Below are positions 8,536 to 19,456 of a stretch of 64,000 nucleotides of DNA, piece by piece. The notes beneath the pieces were generated by a model. The model made no database searches. It was not told the DNA's origin and saw nothing but the letters and a program-made list of their open reading frames with translations. The DNA comes from an uncultured Alistipes sp. GTDB taxonomy: Bacteria > Bacteroidota > Bacteroidia > Bacteroidales > UBA932. Location: NCBI GenBank assembly GCA_902388455.1, contig CABMPD010000001.1:253607-317606 (forward strand). Direction: 5' to 3'. The number at the start of each line of letters is the position of its first letter. Position 1 is the first letter of the stretch. The translations under genes and the position numbers were made by a program.

Positions 8536-11500
8536 CTACTGGAAAATCCAGCGGAAGCTCAACTGCATCATCCATGTAGAGGAGAGGCTGACTGAAGGAG
8601 AGAACTCTTTGGTCAGACGCTGAGTACCGTCGGCCACAAAGTGGTATACGGGAGCCGAGCTCTGTCCGACACCGCCCTGAGTATAGCCGTTGCCGGCAAT
8701 CTCAAGAATCTGGGTGCCGTTGCTGGACCAGAAATGACCCCAGTTCTGGTTGAAGAGATTTCCGATATTCTCTATATCAAGGCCGATCTGAAGAGTGTTT
8801 CGCTGTCCATTCTTGGTGTAGATATAGAAGTTCTGGAAGATACGTACATCGAACTGATGTGTCCAGGGAGCCACCAGACCGTTACGCTCAGCATACTGGC
8901 CCTTGCGGGAACTGAGATATTTACTGTTGTTGATAAAGTTCCAGAAATCATTGGACTGCTCCTCGGCGGTGTAGACACGGTCCCAGTTATCGGGAGTGTA
9001 ATCCTCGAAAGTCAGTTCATCCTTGCTTGCAGGCACATAGATAAGGTTGTTGGCACCGCCGTCACCTACGATATTGTCTGTATAAGTGTAGGAGTATCTG
9101 CCGCGGGGACCGCCCTCATAGAAGATGCTGATACCGGTGGCGAAATTCCTGGCGTACTCAGCGGTGTAACTGAGGGAGGCAATCAGACGGTGAGGCATCA
9201 CATAGCCGGCATAGCCGAGTTCCACGAGGTTCTGACCGTTGACTGTAGCGGCGTTCTGCCATGCAGAGTATACCTGGTCACCCCAGCCGTCGCCGTAACT
9301 TGTAGCACCGCTGTAGGTATAGGCGATCATACCGTCGAAGCCATAGAAATTGGACTTCTCAGCCTTCACCGTCACAGAGTAGTACTGACCGCCCTTCTTG
9401 GAATTGCTGAGCAGATAGGCATTCTGGAGACCGGGCTCATAGTAGCCGTCCCACACATAACGGTTGTCGGCGAAGTTGTTGATATTGGAATACACAGGAT
9501 CCTTCAGACCTACGTTAGTGATGGTTACAGGGTTGATATCATAGTTGTAGACACCCTCTACGGAAAGGAGCACGTCACCGGGCAGGATATAGTCGAGTGC
9601 CAGGGAAGACTTCCAGGTCTGGGGCATCTTGAGGTCGGGAGCCATCAGAGTGATGCTGGATATCCTGGTTGAACTGGGAGTAGCTCCGTCAGGATAGAGC
9701 CAGTCGAGCTGATCATTGCGGTTCACCATGAAAGGAGGTACCTGATCATCTCCTTCTACCCTGGTAGTGGTAGCCTGTATCACTCCCGAGTCACCGGCCT
9801 GAGCCACAATCCATACGAAAGGCAGACGGCCTGTGAAGAAGCCCGAACCTCCGCGGAGCACGAGGCTGCGGTCACCGAGGATATCCCAGTTAAAGCCGAT
9901 ACGGGGCGAGAACATCACGCTGGTAGAAGGCAGCTGGCGGGTATCGTACTTTCCTCCATTACCCTTATAGTCAGCAAATGTTGCATCGTAAACCTGCTGA
10001 TTGAAATTATAATCCAGCGAGGGGTAGATCGGCACCTCTATACGGAGACCGTAGGACAGCTTGAAGCGGTTGAATGACATCTCATTCTGGAGATATGCCG
10101 ATATCTGGTGGAAATCGAACTGGGGGAAGGCCTGGGACCAGTCGTCGTTGAAAGAGTGGGTGATGGCGTACTGGTGAGGATTATCAAACAGATTATCGTT
10201 CTGGATAGCTGCCATAAGATCCTCCTCGGTATCAAAGCAGAATGTATAATAACCGGCTCCGAATCTCTGGAAACCGTTCTTGGTCCTGTTCCACTCGTAC
10301 TGAACACCGGCTGTCAGCTGGTTGATACCCAGTGAGGCGGTCACCTCATCGGTAACAGTCACGGTATTCACATCCCTGAGGTTGCCCAGCGAGAAGAGCT
10401 CGGTACCGAAAGAAGTGTAGTAGTAGCCTCCGACAGCTATATCCACGAAGGGGAACTGGCCGCCTTCTGTACTGCGGGGCTCATACTGATGAGAGTATGT
10501 GGCACGGAGTACGTTGTTGACCTTACCGTCGAGGAAACGGGAGTTGAGCTCCGCTGCTATGGACGAGAAGTTATTCTCCTGGAAGTAGCGGGCATTCTGG
10601 AAGTAGATGGCTTCCATATTCTGCCTGTTGCCTGTGGCGAAGTTTCTGTCTCCAAGACCGCTGGTAGAAGTCGAAGGGGGAAGCGGACTCTTGGAGTTGG
10701 TCATATTGTAACGGATGTTCAGCTTATGGTTGTTGTTGATATTCCAGTCGATACGGGCCAGGAACTTATACGCGGGACTGATGGATGAATAGCCCTGATA
10801 TGCTCCCGGGTTATAGTCCCATTTATCGATCAGATAGTTGGACAGGGCATCCATAACAGACTCGGAAGGACGGGCGATACCGTCATCACCGTTGGTCCAG
10901 GGATTGTCGGCATTGGAAGCACGGCGCGAAGGACCCGGCTCCACATCCCTCTCCATCTCAAAGTTCAGGAAGAAGAAAAGTTTGTCCTTAATGATCGGAC
11001 CACCGACACGGGCGCCTACGAGAAGATGCTGCTCAGGGTTGATCGTAAGGGTATTGCCCTCCACCTTAGTGCCTCTGAATTTCTCATTATAGAAATAGGA
11101 GTATACCGATGCCTCGAAGTTGTTGTGTCCAGAACGTGTTACGGCGTTCATGGCTGCTCCGATGAATCCGCTTTGACGTACGTCATAAGGAGTAACATTG
11201 ACCGAAATCTGCTCGATAGCATCCATCGATATAGGCGAGCCGTTGGCCGGCATGGTGCCTCCGATACCGAAGGCATTGTTGGCTGCGGCACCGTCGATGG
11301 TAAAGTTGTTCTGACGGTAAGTACCGCCGCCGATCTGCGGGCCGTTGCCGCTGTCAAAGGCCTGAGGAGTCAGCTTGATAATGTCCTGTACGTCACGGCT
11401 GATAATGGGGACGTTGTTGATAGCCCTGAGATTGAGGGATGTCACTGCTCCGGCCCGGTCCGAACGCATGTTGGATGTTGCGCTCTCAGCCACTATCACG

Positions 11501-11859
11501 ACCTCGTCAAGCTGCATGCTCTCCTCCTGGAGGGTGGCATCTACAACGAAATTGTCGGCAAGCGCAACATTGACACCTGTTATCTCCGTCACAGAATAGC
11601 CTAACATCTCCACACGGACGGTATAGGGTCCGCCGGGAAGGATGTTGAGAATGCGGTAATTACCTTTGGAATCAGCTATTGTCCAATACTGAGTTCCAGA
11701 AGGAACGTGAACAGCGATGACGGTCGCTCCGGCAAGTTCTATTCCGTTCTCGTCAATAATCTTACCGCTGATTGATGATGTTGTGACCTGAGCGAATGCC
11801 GCTGTGGCAGCGAAGATGCTCAGAAGGGTCAAAGCAATCTTTCTGATTGTTCTTTCCAT
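8536..11859 (-). CDS. TonB-dependent receptor, Oar-like, with CarboxypepD_reg domain
   Basis: 1107 residues from ATG 11859, which gives a clean signal peptide ending at AFAQ; the open frame extends 50 codons further upstream without similarity. Order: CarboxypepD_reg-like beta-sandwich (about 25-110; SGKIIDENGIELAGATV), TonB plug (about 115-240; LDEVVIVAE, then VPIISRDVQDIIKLTP), and a long beta-barrel ending in an aromatic-rich strand (LSFRWIF). It is an outer-membrane protein energised by TonB. No SusD-like lipoprotein or glycan enzymes lie beside it, so it is not a typical polysaccharide-utilisation SusC; Oar-type relatives are linked to protein export or adhesion. The substrate is unknown. 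Confidence 0.9.
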   Translation of the reverse strand: MERTIRKIALTLLSIFAATAAFAQVTTSSISGKIIDENGIELAGATVIAVHVPSGTQYWTIADSKGNYRILNILPGGPYTVRVEMLGYSVTEITGVNVALADNFVVDATLQEESMQLDEVVIVAESATSNMRSDRAGAVTSLNLRAINNVPIISRDVQDIIKLTPQAFDSGNGPQIGGGTYRQNNFTIDGAAANNAFGIGGTMPANGSPISMDAIEQISVNVTPYDVRQSGFIGAAMNAVTRSGHNNFEASVYSYFYNEKFRGTKVEGNTLTINPEQHLLVGARVGGPIIKDKLFFFLNFEMERDVEPGPSRRASNADNPWTNGDDGIARPSESVMDALSNYLIDKWDYNPGAYQGYSSISPAYKFLARIDWNINNNHKLNIRYNMTNSKSPLPPSTSTSGLGDRNFATGNRQNMEAIYFQNARYFQENNFSSIAAELNSRFLDGKVNNVLRATYSHQYEPRSTEGGQFPFVDIAVGGYYYTSFGTELFSLGNLRDVNTVTVTDEVTASLGINQLTAGVQYEWNRTKNGFQRFGAGYYTFCFDTEEDLMAAIQNDNLFDNPHQYAITHSFNDDWSQAFPQFDFHQISAYLQNEMSFNRFKLSYGLRIEVPIYPSLDYNFNQQVYDATFADYKGNGGKYDTRQLPSTSVMFSPRIGFNWDILGDRSLVLRGGSGFFTGRLPFVWIVAQAGDSGVIQATTTRVEGDDQVPPFMVNRNDQLDWLYPDGATPSSTRISSITLMAPDLKMPQTWKSSLALDYILPGDVLLSVEGVYNYDINPVTITNVGLKDPVYSNINNFADNRYVWDGYYEPGLQNAYLLSNSKKGGQYYSVTVKAEKSNFYGFDGMIAYTYSGATSYGDGWGDQVYSAWQNAATVNGQNLVELGYAGYVMPHRLIASLSYTAEYARNFATGISIFYEGGPRGRYSYTYTDNIVGDGGANNLIYVPASKDELTFEDYTPDNWDRVYTAEEQSNDFWNFINNSKYLSSRKGQYAERNGLVAPWTHQFDVRIFQNFYIYTKNGQRNTLQIGLDIENIGNLFNQNWGHFWSSNGTQILEIAGNGYTQGGVGQSSAPVYHFVADGTQRLTKEFSPSVSLSSTWMMQLSFRWIFQ

Positions 11860-12055
11860 TGGTGTAGATTGTAATATGGTTGTAAAATTTTCCGCAAAAA
11901 AATTCAAAAAAATTTGCATATCCAAATTTTTGTTGTGACATTTGCGCGACATTTCTGAAAAGGGAATGTAAAACGAGTTTTGTGGACAGATTTGCCTGCT
12001 TGCAACCACACTAAAAAATGCTAAAATGAATCTTTCATACAGTTAGTGTTTTGTC

Positions 12056-12091
12056 AAATCTCTCCGAAACTCGTTCGGAAGAGATTTTTTT
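12056..12091 (+). promoter_or_regulatory. Terminator-like hairpin in the metK leader (candidate attenuator)
   Basis: AAATCTCTCCGAA (12056-12068) pairs with TTCGGAAGAGATTT (12074-12087) with one bulged A and a 5-nt loop, and runs into seven T residues (12085-12091), 23 nt before the metK ATG. No plus-strand gene ends upstream, because the neighbour is divergent. The hairpin therefore lies in the metK leader rather than ending another transcript. I did not recognise a known SAM riboswitch consensus. Confidence 0.5.
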
Positions 12092-12114
12092 GTTTTATAT
12101 ACCTTTTATATATT

Positions 12115-13401
<1,287 letters not shown>

Positions 13402-13406
13402 CATCA

Positions 13407-14231
13407 CTATCCCGGACGGGAAACAAAGGCGATGCTGGCGTAAGAGACCCTGATGCCGGGAATAACCCGGAGGGCATCCCAGCAGGCCTCTACAGTAGCG
13501 CCCGTGGTAAGAACGTCGTCCACAAGCAGAACATGACGGCCGCTGAGTATCCCGGCGGCCGTTTTTATATCCTTGAGAGCAAATGCGCCGGAGACATTCT
13601 CCCATTTGCTTCCAACACTCATTCCTGTCTGAGAAGCACTGTAGCGGACACGGCCGAGAATATCTGTGGAGACCGGTATCCGGCTCCCGGCAGCTGCACG
13701 AGAGGTCCTGCATGAAGGATGCCCTGAAAGACCTTCTGAAACTCCATGAGCGATGACCTCCGCCTGATTATAACCGCGCTTCCATTTTCTTTTCCAATGC
13801 AGGGGGACTGGAATTATCACATCCGGCAACGGGTATGCCGCCTCGCGCATTTTTCCGCCGAGTAACCGGCCCAGCCAGCGGCCAAGAGCCATCTCTCCTT
13901 TATATTTAAGTGCATAAAGAAGACGGCGGTAATCATTGTCCCTTGAATAATAAAAAAGTGAGACCACCCCTTCCAGAAAAGTCCTCCCCCAGAGAATCTG
14001 CTCAGCCGGATTGTTCCTCCAGCTCCAGAAATACGTCATAGGCATATCTGTCAGACAACTGCTGCATACATGCCGCTCATGAACCTCCAGCAGATCTCCG
14101 CACACCACGCACTTCCGCGGCCATATCATATCCGCCAGCTCCCTCCAGCCCGAAACCCAGTCCACTGCCCGGTCTGTCCCGGCCGGGTCACCTGCCCCTA
14201 TCAGTCCTGACCTCCACATACCAAATCCCAT
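13407..14231 (-). CDS. comF: ComF family phosphoribosyltransferase-like protein
   Basis: 274 residues from ATG 14231; in-frame starts at 14246 (TTG) and 14219 are alternatives. An N-terminal zinc ribbon (CVVCGDLL, then CSSCL) is followed by ALKYKGE, PVPLHWKRKWKRGYNQAE and the PRPP-binding loop VLLVDDVLTTGATVEA. In other bacteria ComF aids uptake or processing of transforming DNA; in Bacteroidota its role is not established. It is convergent with metK and starts 50 bp after the caspase gene stop, so it may be read from the upstream envelope operon. Confidence 0.9.
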   Translation of the reverse strand: MGFGMWRSGLIGAGDPAGTDRAVDWVSGWRELADMIWPRKCVVCGDLLEVHERHVCSSCLTDMPMTYFWSWRNNPAEQILWGRTFLEGVVSLFYYSRDNDYRRLLYALKYKGEMALGRWLGRLLGGKMREAAYPLPDVIIPVPLHWKRKWKRGYNQAEVIAHGVSEGLSGHPSCRTSRAAAGSRIPVSTDILGRVRYSASQTGMSVGSKWENVSGAFALKDIKTAAGILSGRHVLLVDDVLTTGATVEACWDALRVIPGIRVSYASIAFVSRPG

Positions 14232-14281
14232 TTTACGACCCCACAAACTTAGGAATAATATCGGTTATTGCCTAAAAAACA

Positions 14282-16354
14282 TTAATCTGACAATAATTCA
14301 ATATCCCTCCATGAACCTTCAAAGCTTTCTCCTACTGATACTTTAGGCACCTGTGGCTTATTGTATGCCGGAGTGGAGGATAATTTACGGACAGCATCCG
14401 TCACATAGTCTCCAAGTTCTCCCAAGGTCACTTCCCCGCGGGACTCCTGAAGCTTCTTGAGCAGGTAATAAGTGAACATTCCGTGTCCCTTCTCATCGTA
14501 CCCCATAGCCGTCTGGTCCCCCTGAGCGGCTGAAAAAACTACCATTTTGCCCTGAGGTGCCTCTGACTTAACCCTGAGTGCTATTCCCCTGGCGGCCGTC
14601 AGCATCTGGTCGTCACGGTCAGCACCGGAAAAACAGGCATCCATGAAAACAAGGACCGAAGAAGCCGGAATCGCGGAAAGCTGTGAATACAGTTCGCTCA
14701 GCTTGTAGCCCGTAGCCACATTGTTGCCGTATCCGTCAACCGGCAGCAGGTATGCATCCTTTGAAGACTCATCCGGAATACCATGACCGGCATAATAAAA
14801 TATCAGCCTGGCCTCACCGCCGTAAGCCTTGCCGATATTGGTCAGCATGTCCACCTGCGCCCGAATATTGTTAAGCGTCGCATCCTGAACAAGGCTGATA
14901 TTGGTCTCCGGTATGCCTAAGGTTCTTATACAGTACTGTCTGAATGTATTCCCGTCATTTATAGCATAGTTGACCCTGGACTCGGTATCATAATTCTCGT
15001 TGGCAATAATCACTGCAAACGTATTCTCGGACTTGCGTCCGGTAAGCGGGATATCCGTATCCACATCGGACTTGCCGACCGACAGACTGCGGCTGGTTAT
15101 CAGCTGGCGGTTCTCCAGCGTTTTGCCGGCAGATTCAGTACTGATTTCTATCGGGGCAAAATCATAGTCTACAGCCACATCGGCATACTGCAGCGCATCA
15201 GTATTGCTGTAAGAATACGTTGTCCCGTCATCCATACGGTAAATCATTCCGACGAGAGCAAGAGTATCCCCAATGATGTCATACTCACCGGACTTCTCAA
15301 TCTGACTGAACTGTTCTTCAAACCCCGGTGCAGCGTCTATCGGAACTCTTAGAAGAACATCTCCAAATCTCGAGTCACTGATCAGGAAGACTTCATTGTC
15401 CGCATCATAGTCGACGATAGACTGCCTCGCCTCCATCCCGGAATACGCCCCTCTCAGGTACCAGGCTCTTCCCTCCGCCACCAGCGAATCCACAAGCTGC
15501 TGCCGGGCCACATTGTTGACCCTCCTCACATAATCCTCGCTCTTCTCATACTTCCCCTTTTTCTGCCAGATGCCTACTTCTCTTTCAACAGCACCTTTGG
15601 CCCATACACTGAAAGGAGGAATCATGGAATACATCGTCAATCTGTCATCCGTGAAAGAAACAGCGGACAACGAGAACAATCCGCGCTCCATCGCCTTGGA
15701 AATAAGCATGCACTCAGAAAAATACAGATTGTCCGCCTCCATATCCAAGGAAAAATCAAAATCACCTGACAAATCAGCAGGCACCGCGGCATACGGCTCA
15801 TAACCGGCGGCAAAATATCCTACATACTGCAGATCCCCGTCACTCAGACGTCTCCACATCATCCTCCCGGGCGAAAATGCACTCTGCCACATCACTCCTA
15901 TATTGTTTCCCGACTTTGTCGAATGTGTTGCCAGGACAAACATACCGCACTCCCCGTTCACCTGCATTTCGGCCTCGAACTGAGATGTCTCATACGTGGG
16001 GAAAGTGTAGAAAGGATGCTTTATGGACAACTTCACATAATCAGCCCTCGAGCCGCCCGATGATATCAGCACCACCGTCTCGCCACTGGCCAGAAGCTCC
16101 ACGTCTATCACGTCGTAAGTGACCGAGTCCTCGAACACTGCATTGTCCCCACGGAAAAGCATCTGCTGCTGACACATAGACATCAGCGCCATCACCTCCG
16201 CCTGCCGCTGGCCGCCGCCGGGCAGGGATACTCCGAGGTACTCGCCTTCACCCAGGCGGACTGCCCAGTCCGGTATCCTCACCGGCTCAGCATAGGACAG
16301 TGCAGCCGTAAGGCCGAAAACCATAATCCAAGATATACAGCGTCTGCAAAACAT
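14282..16354 (-). CDS. Secreted caspase-like (C14) protein, catalytic dyad intact
   Basis: 690 residues. A signal peptide (about 1-22) precedes an N-terminal domain shared with the next gene upstream (about 23-245; IPDWAVRLGEGEYLGVSLPGG, split as IPDWAVRLGEGEYLG and SLPGGGQRQAE), the cluster linker module (about 247-400; SEDYVRRVN, DRFGDVLLRVP-like, DGTTYSYSN), and a caspase-like domain (about 440-640). The linker-to-caspase junction reads SDVDTDIP, then TFAVIIANENY. Catalytic His524 lies in YYAGHG and Cys574 in MDACFSG. It is the last gene of a six-gene minus-strand run, 17 bp after its caspase-less paralogue. It is a predicted periplasmic or surface cysteine peptidase; caspase-like families usually cut after Arg/Lys or Asp, but specificity here is unknown. 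Confidence 0.9.
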   Translation of the reverse strand: MFCRRCISWIMVFGLTAALSYAEPVRIPDWAVRLGEGEYLGVSLPGGGQRQAEVMALMSMCQQQMLFRGDNAVFEDSVTYDVIDVELLASGETVVLISSGGSRADYVKLSIKHPFYTFPTYETSQFEAEMQVNGECGMFVLATHSTKSGNNIGVMWQSAFSPGRMMWRRLSDGDLQYVGYFAAGYEPYAAVPADLSGDFDFSLDMEADNLYFSECMLISKAMERGLFSLSAVSFTDDRLTMYSMIPPFSVWAKGAVEREVGIWQKKGKYEKSEDYVRRVNNVARQQLVDSLVAEGRAWYLRGAYSGMEARQSIVDYDADNEVFLISDSRFGDVLLRVPIDAAPGFEEQFSQIEKSGEYDIIGDTLALVGMIYRMDDGTTYSYSNTDALQYADVAVDYDFAPIEISTESAGKTLENRQLITSRSLSVGKSDVDTDIPLTGRKSENTFAVIIANENYDTESRVNYAINDGNTFRQYCIRTLGIPETNISLVQDATLNNIRAQVDMLTNIGKAYGGEARLIFYYAGHGIPDESSKDAYLLPVDGYGNNVATGYKLSELYSQLSAIPASSVLVFMDACFSGADRDDQMLTAARGIALRVKSEAPQGKMVVFSAAQGDQTAMGYDEKGHGMFTYYLLKKLQESRGEVTLGELGDYVTDAVRKLSSTPAYNKPQVPKVSVGESFEGSWRDIELLSD

Positions 16355-16371
16355 AATATTCGTATTAAGGA

Positions 16372-17508
16372 TTAACTGCCTGAGACATCCGAACTTCGAT
16401 AGGTCCGTCCATCTGTCGTGGTATATGTCACACTGATCAGGGCCAGCCTGTCGTCGGCTATATCGTATTCGTATTCGCGCTTCAGGGCATCAAACTTCTT
16501 CTCAAATGCTCCATGGTCTTCCTCAGGGACCGGAACAGAGACATATCCGAAGTGCGCGTCCCGTATCAAAAACATCTCCTTTTCCGAGTTATAATAAAGG
16601 ATTGACTGACTGTTCCTGTCCTGGATACCCGCAGACACCGAACGGATATAATATTGCCTCAAGGCGGTAGTCAGACTATCGATATACTTTGCCTCATCGA
16701 CTTCTCCAGGCGTCAGATCGTTCAAGGCTCTTCTCACTCCCTTGTCCCTCCATGCGGAATAAACCGGTGCCCTGAACGAAAAGACCTGCTTGTCTTTCTG
16801 GAACGAAATAGAGGCAAGAAGCAGCAGGCCTGGCTGCTCCACTTCATTAATAAGCATAGACTCTGACAGAAAGTATTTACCGGCTTCTATCTCCACTACA
16901 GAATCAAACGTACCATCATTACCTATATGACTTCCTGCTACTGTATAGGGTCTCAGTTCTATCTTATCGCACATATTCTGATTGACAGCCCCCTTTTCTC
17001 CGTCATGTACCCATAATCCGGGTTCCGTTTCCATATAGTCTGACCATTTGCACGCCAAATTGTAATTATTCTTTATTTTATATATATTCACATACATCTC
17101 CCACTGACCCTCTACACGAATCGCCATTTCGCATTTTACAGCAACTTCGGAGCTATAAATCTCTTTTACCATTTTAACATTACGGGAAACACTCTCCCCG
17201 TCCACAAGTACGACAACAGTTTCTCCACTGGAAAGAAGTTCTACATTCTTAACATCATAACTGAATTCATTATTGACTATAAGCCTTGCGTTCTCTCCAA
17301 GTTTATAATTCATATCATACATAGCCATCAGCGCCATCGCCTCCGCCTGCCGCTGCCCGCCGCCGGGGAAGGACACCCCGAGATACTCGCCGTCCTCCAA
17401 GTTCACCGCCCACTCGGGAAGCTTCACCGGCGAAGCCGCCGCCGCAAGCAGGGAGGACATCACAAGGAGAAACTGAACGGCACCTATTTTAAGTATATTC
17501 CAATGCAT
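16372..17508 (-). CDS. Caspase-less paralogue: N-terminal domain plus linker module only
   Basis: 378 residues. It is closely similar to the first 400 residues of the following gene: signal peptide, LPEWAVNLEDGEYLGVSFPGGGQRQAE (split as LPEWAVNLEDGEYLG and FPGGGQRQAEAMALM), SESMLINEVEQPGLLLLASISF, and the linker module ending in DDRLALISVTYTTTDGRTY. It stops just where the caspase domain would begin. There is no frameshifted caspase remnant in the 17-bp gap, so this is a domain-level partner and not a recent truncation. It could bind the same ligand as the caspase protein or dimerise with it. No function is known. Confidence 0.8.
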   Translation of the reverse strand: MHWNILKIGAVQFLLVMSSLLAAAASPVKLPEWAVNLEDGEYLGVSFPGGGQRQAEAMALMAMYDMNYKLGENARLIVNNEFSYDVKNVELLSSGETVVVLVDGESVSRNVKMVKEIYSSEVAVKCEMAIRVEGQWEMYVNIYKIKNNYNLACKWSDYMETEPGLWVHDGEKGAVNQNMCDKIELRPYTVAGSHIGNDGTFDSVVEIEAGKYFLSESMLINEVEQPGLLLLASISFQKDKQVFSFRAPVYSAWRDKGVRRALNDLTPGEVDEAKYIDSLTTALRQYYIRSVSAGIQDRNSQSILYYNSEKEMFLIRDAHFGYVSVPVPEEDHGAFEKKFDALKREYEYDIADDRLALISVTYTTTDGRTYRSSDVSGS

Positions 17509-17564
17509 ATTTTACGTTTTTGGTAATTTTTCACTATGTTTGCATCATAAGCAGGACATGGCAA

Positions 17565-17727
17565 GTGTCCGGTGCGGCAATACTTGGAGCGAGAATGTGG
17601 TAATTTTCAGTAAACAAGCACACACGCACACTCTGCATTCGTTTCGACAGTTACGGGTGTGGAACTGCGTGTGTGTTTGTTTACGGGTTTTACCACAACC
17701 TTCGCTCAGACATTGCCGGTTCCACAC
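17565..17727. repeat. Long imperfect inverted repeat inside the envelope operon
   Basis: Arms at about 17565-17628 and 17666-17727 pair over roughly 60 nt, sharing GCGGCAAT/CCGGCAAT, AGCGA, TGTGGTAA, GTAAACAA and CACACACGCA in the same order, with a loop of about 37 nt. An internal alternative stem is GTGTGGAAC (17657-17665) with GTTCCACAC (17719-17727). The left-arm core recurs at 25209-25243. There is no T-run on the minus-strand exit, so it is not a simple terminator. It fills the 223-bp gap between the FISUMP lipoprotein gene and the caspase-less paralogue. Confidence 0.8.
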
Positions 17728-17731
17728 CTTT

Positions 17732-19438
17732 TTATTTATCTGCTACAGGTCTTATACCCAATCCATGCCAGCGGGCAGAGCCGAATACACTACCTTTATC
17801 ACTCTCATTATTAAAATACAGCATATCTGCTCCCTCTCCATCCTCATAATTCTCAGTTTTCGGCGAAGAGCTCCAATAATGCCCTACCTCTCCAACGGAA
17901 CTCGTTTCGAAATCAAATAACTTATAACCGTTAGTTGGTAGAAAAATACTTACACCATTAGGACCTGTCACCTTAAAACCGCCGTGACCATCTTCTGTCA
18001 TCCATACCCATGTACACTCATCTACCAATTCTTTCAGTTCATCACTTGAAGGGAGGCGCCATCCCTCGCCCCAATTGGCAGTAGCAGCATCGTATCGCGG
18101 ATCTCCTGAAATATCACTTATATCTTGCTCCCATGTAATGCTGTTCTCCGAAAAATATTCTGTCTTTGTTTCTGTTTCACCCCAGGAATAGTAATCACCG
18201 TATTCCGAAGGGCTGGAAGCACCTATATTGCAGGTCGCCCACCGCACACTAAGGCCAAGATCCACCCATTCGTGCCCATTGATCTCTCCTGCAACCTCTC
18301 CTGCTTCTCCTGCAGGCTGGGAGATGTAAATGCCATAGGACTGAGAACCTTCAAGGCCGAACTCGAAGCTGCCGGTGCGATCAGAGCCGGAGGTATTGGC
18401 ATCTGCTGTAAGGTTGATATAGCCGGTGCAGTTGCCACCTGACTCGTACTCAAGATAGGCGTACTCCACATTGGTCAGCCAGTCGGTACTGTTCGCTATC
18501 CACAACTCCGGCTCTCCGTGGTTTTCGAAATACTCGTAGCTGTAGTTCTCGATAGTAAAAGGAATGAATGCATCATAATCTCCACCCTCCGCTTCAACGA
18601 AGAACTCGATACCCTCCGGCATTATAAGGATCTGTTCTTCGACAGACATGGACGGCTGGTAGACGAATATATACTCCGTCTGCTCCACGACTCCCATGTT
18701 GAGACGCACGAATATCGAGCACGAACGATCATTTCCAGTCTCATTGGGCTCTACTATAAAGCCCACTCTTCCTTCAATCTCAGTTTCTCCACGATCATCC
18801 TCCATATACCAAAAATCACTAATCCAATCCTCGCCTCCATCTCCATACCCAACAGTCATTTTATATTTATATCCTCCATCGTAATTCTCTATCACAACTC
18901 CGATTGACGGATCCCCACCGACAGCATCAGCAACATACTCAGGTTCCGGAATAACTAGACGCGGCTCATCAGTAGGATTGTCGGGATCATCCGAGGCCTC
19001 ACCGAGGGTGGTGAAACTTTTGGTCTCGCCGGAGACTTCTACAATATCGTCGGTGATGCTGAAAGCATAGTAGTAGGTCGTACCAGGCTTGACATCGACA
19101 TCAGTAGATACTTCATAATAGTGGGTCGTAGTGTCCTCCTGATTAATTCTATTCCAGCTGCTGTAAAGGGTATCAGTCTCTCCCGCAGGGAAATCGGGAC
19201 TCTCGGATATGGCGAATCTACAGTCAAAGGAATGGTCTGATGTCGACTGTTCCCACTTGACACTTCCGATCAATGTCACCCAGGTCTCACCTACCTGCTC
19301 CTTGCTGACATCCAGCGTCCTGACCGTTGGGTTGTTCTTGCCCACCTTATAATAATCATACTGCTCGTCACAAGAAACTGCGGCAATTAATGCCATCAGC
19401 ATAACTGCAGATATTTTAAGAATATTCAACTTATTCAT
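17732..19438 (-). CDS. Surface lipoprotein with BACON-like and FISUMP-type domains
   Basis: 568 residues with a lipoprotein signal peptide and lipobox Cys at about 24 (AAVSCDEQ). An Fn3-like region (about 35-145; WVTLIGSVKW, TYYYAFSITD) is followed by two BACON-like beta-sandwich segments (about 160-385; the second ends DRTGSFEFGLEGSQSYGIYI, split here as DRTGSFEF and SQSYGIYISQP). The C-terminal FISUMP-type domain (about 395-568) carries HEWVDLGLSVRWATCNIGA (19 residues) and GWRLPSSDELKELV. It is a likely surface protein that binds glycan or another ligand. It follows the CarboxypepD_reg outer-membrane protein by 18 bp and is followed by the long inverted repeat. Confidence 0.82.
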   Translation of the reverse strand: MNKLNILKISAVMLMALIAAVSCDEQYDYYKVGKNNPTVRTLDVSKEQVGETWVTLIGSVKWEQSTSDHSFDCRFAISESPDFPAGETDTLYSSWNRINQEDTTTHYYEVSTDVDVKPGTTYYYAFSITDDIVEVSGETKSFTTLGEASDDPDNPTDEPRLVIPEPEYVADAVGGDPSIGVVIENYDGGYKYKMTVGYGDGGEDWISDFWYMEDDRGETEIEGRVGFIVEPNETGNDRSCSIFVRLNMGVVEQTEYIFVYQPSMSVEEQILIMPEGIEFFVEAEGGDYDAFIPFTIENYSYEYFENHGEPELWIANSTDWLTNVEYAYLEYESGGNCTGYINLTADANTSGSDRTGSFEFGLEGSQSYGIYISQPAGEAGEVAGEINGHEWVDLGLSVRWATCNIGASSPSEYGDYYSWGETETKTEYFSENSITWEQDISDISGDPRYDAATANWGEGWRLPSSDELKELVDECTWVWMTEDGHGGFKVTGPNGVSIFLPTNGYKLFDFETSSVGEVGHYWSSSPKTENYEDGEGADMLYFNNESDKGSVFGSARWHGLGIRPVADK

Positions 19439-19456
19439 TGCAACTCGTTTTCAATG

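Noticed and set aside
11990..12114. Known SAM riboswitch before metK
   Set aside because: The leader is only about 60-100 nt and I could not place SAM-I, SAM-II or SAM/SAH consensus elements; only the terminator-like hairpin is supported.
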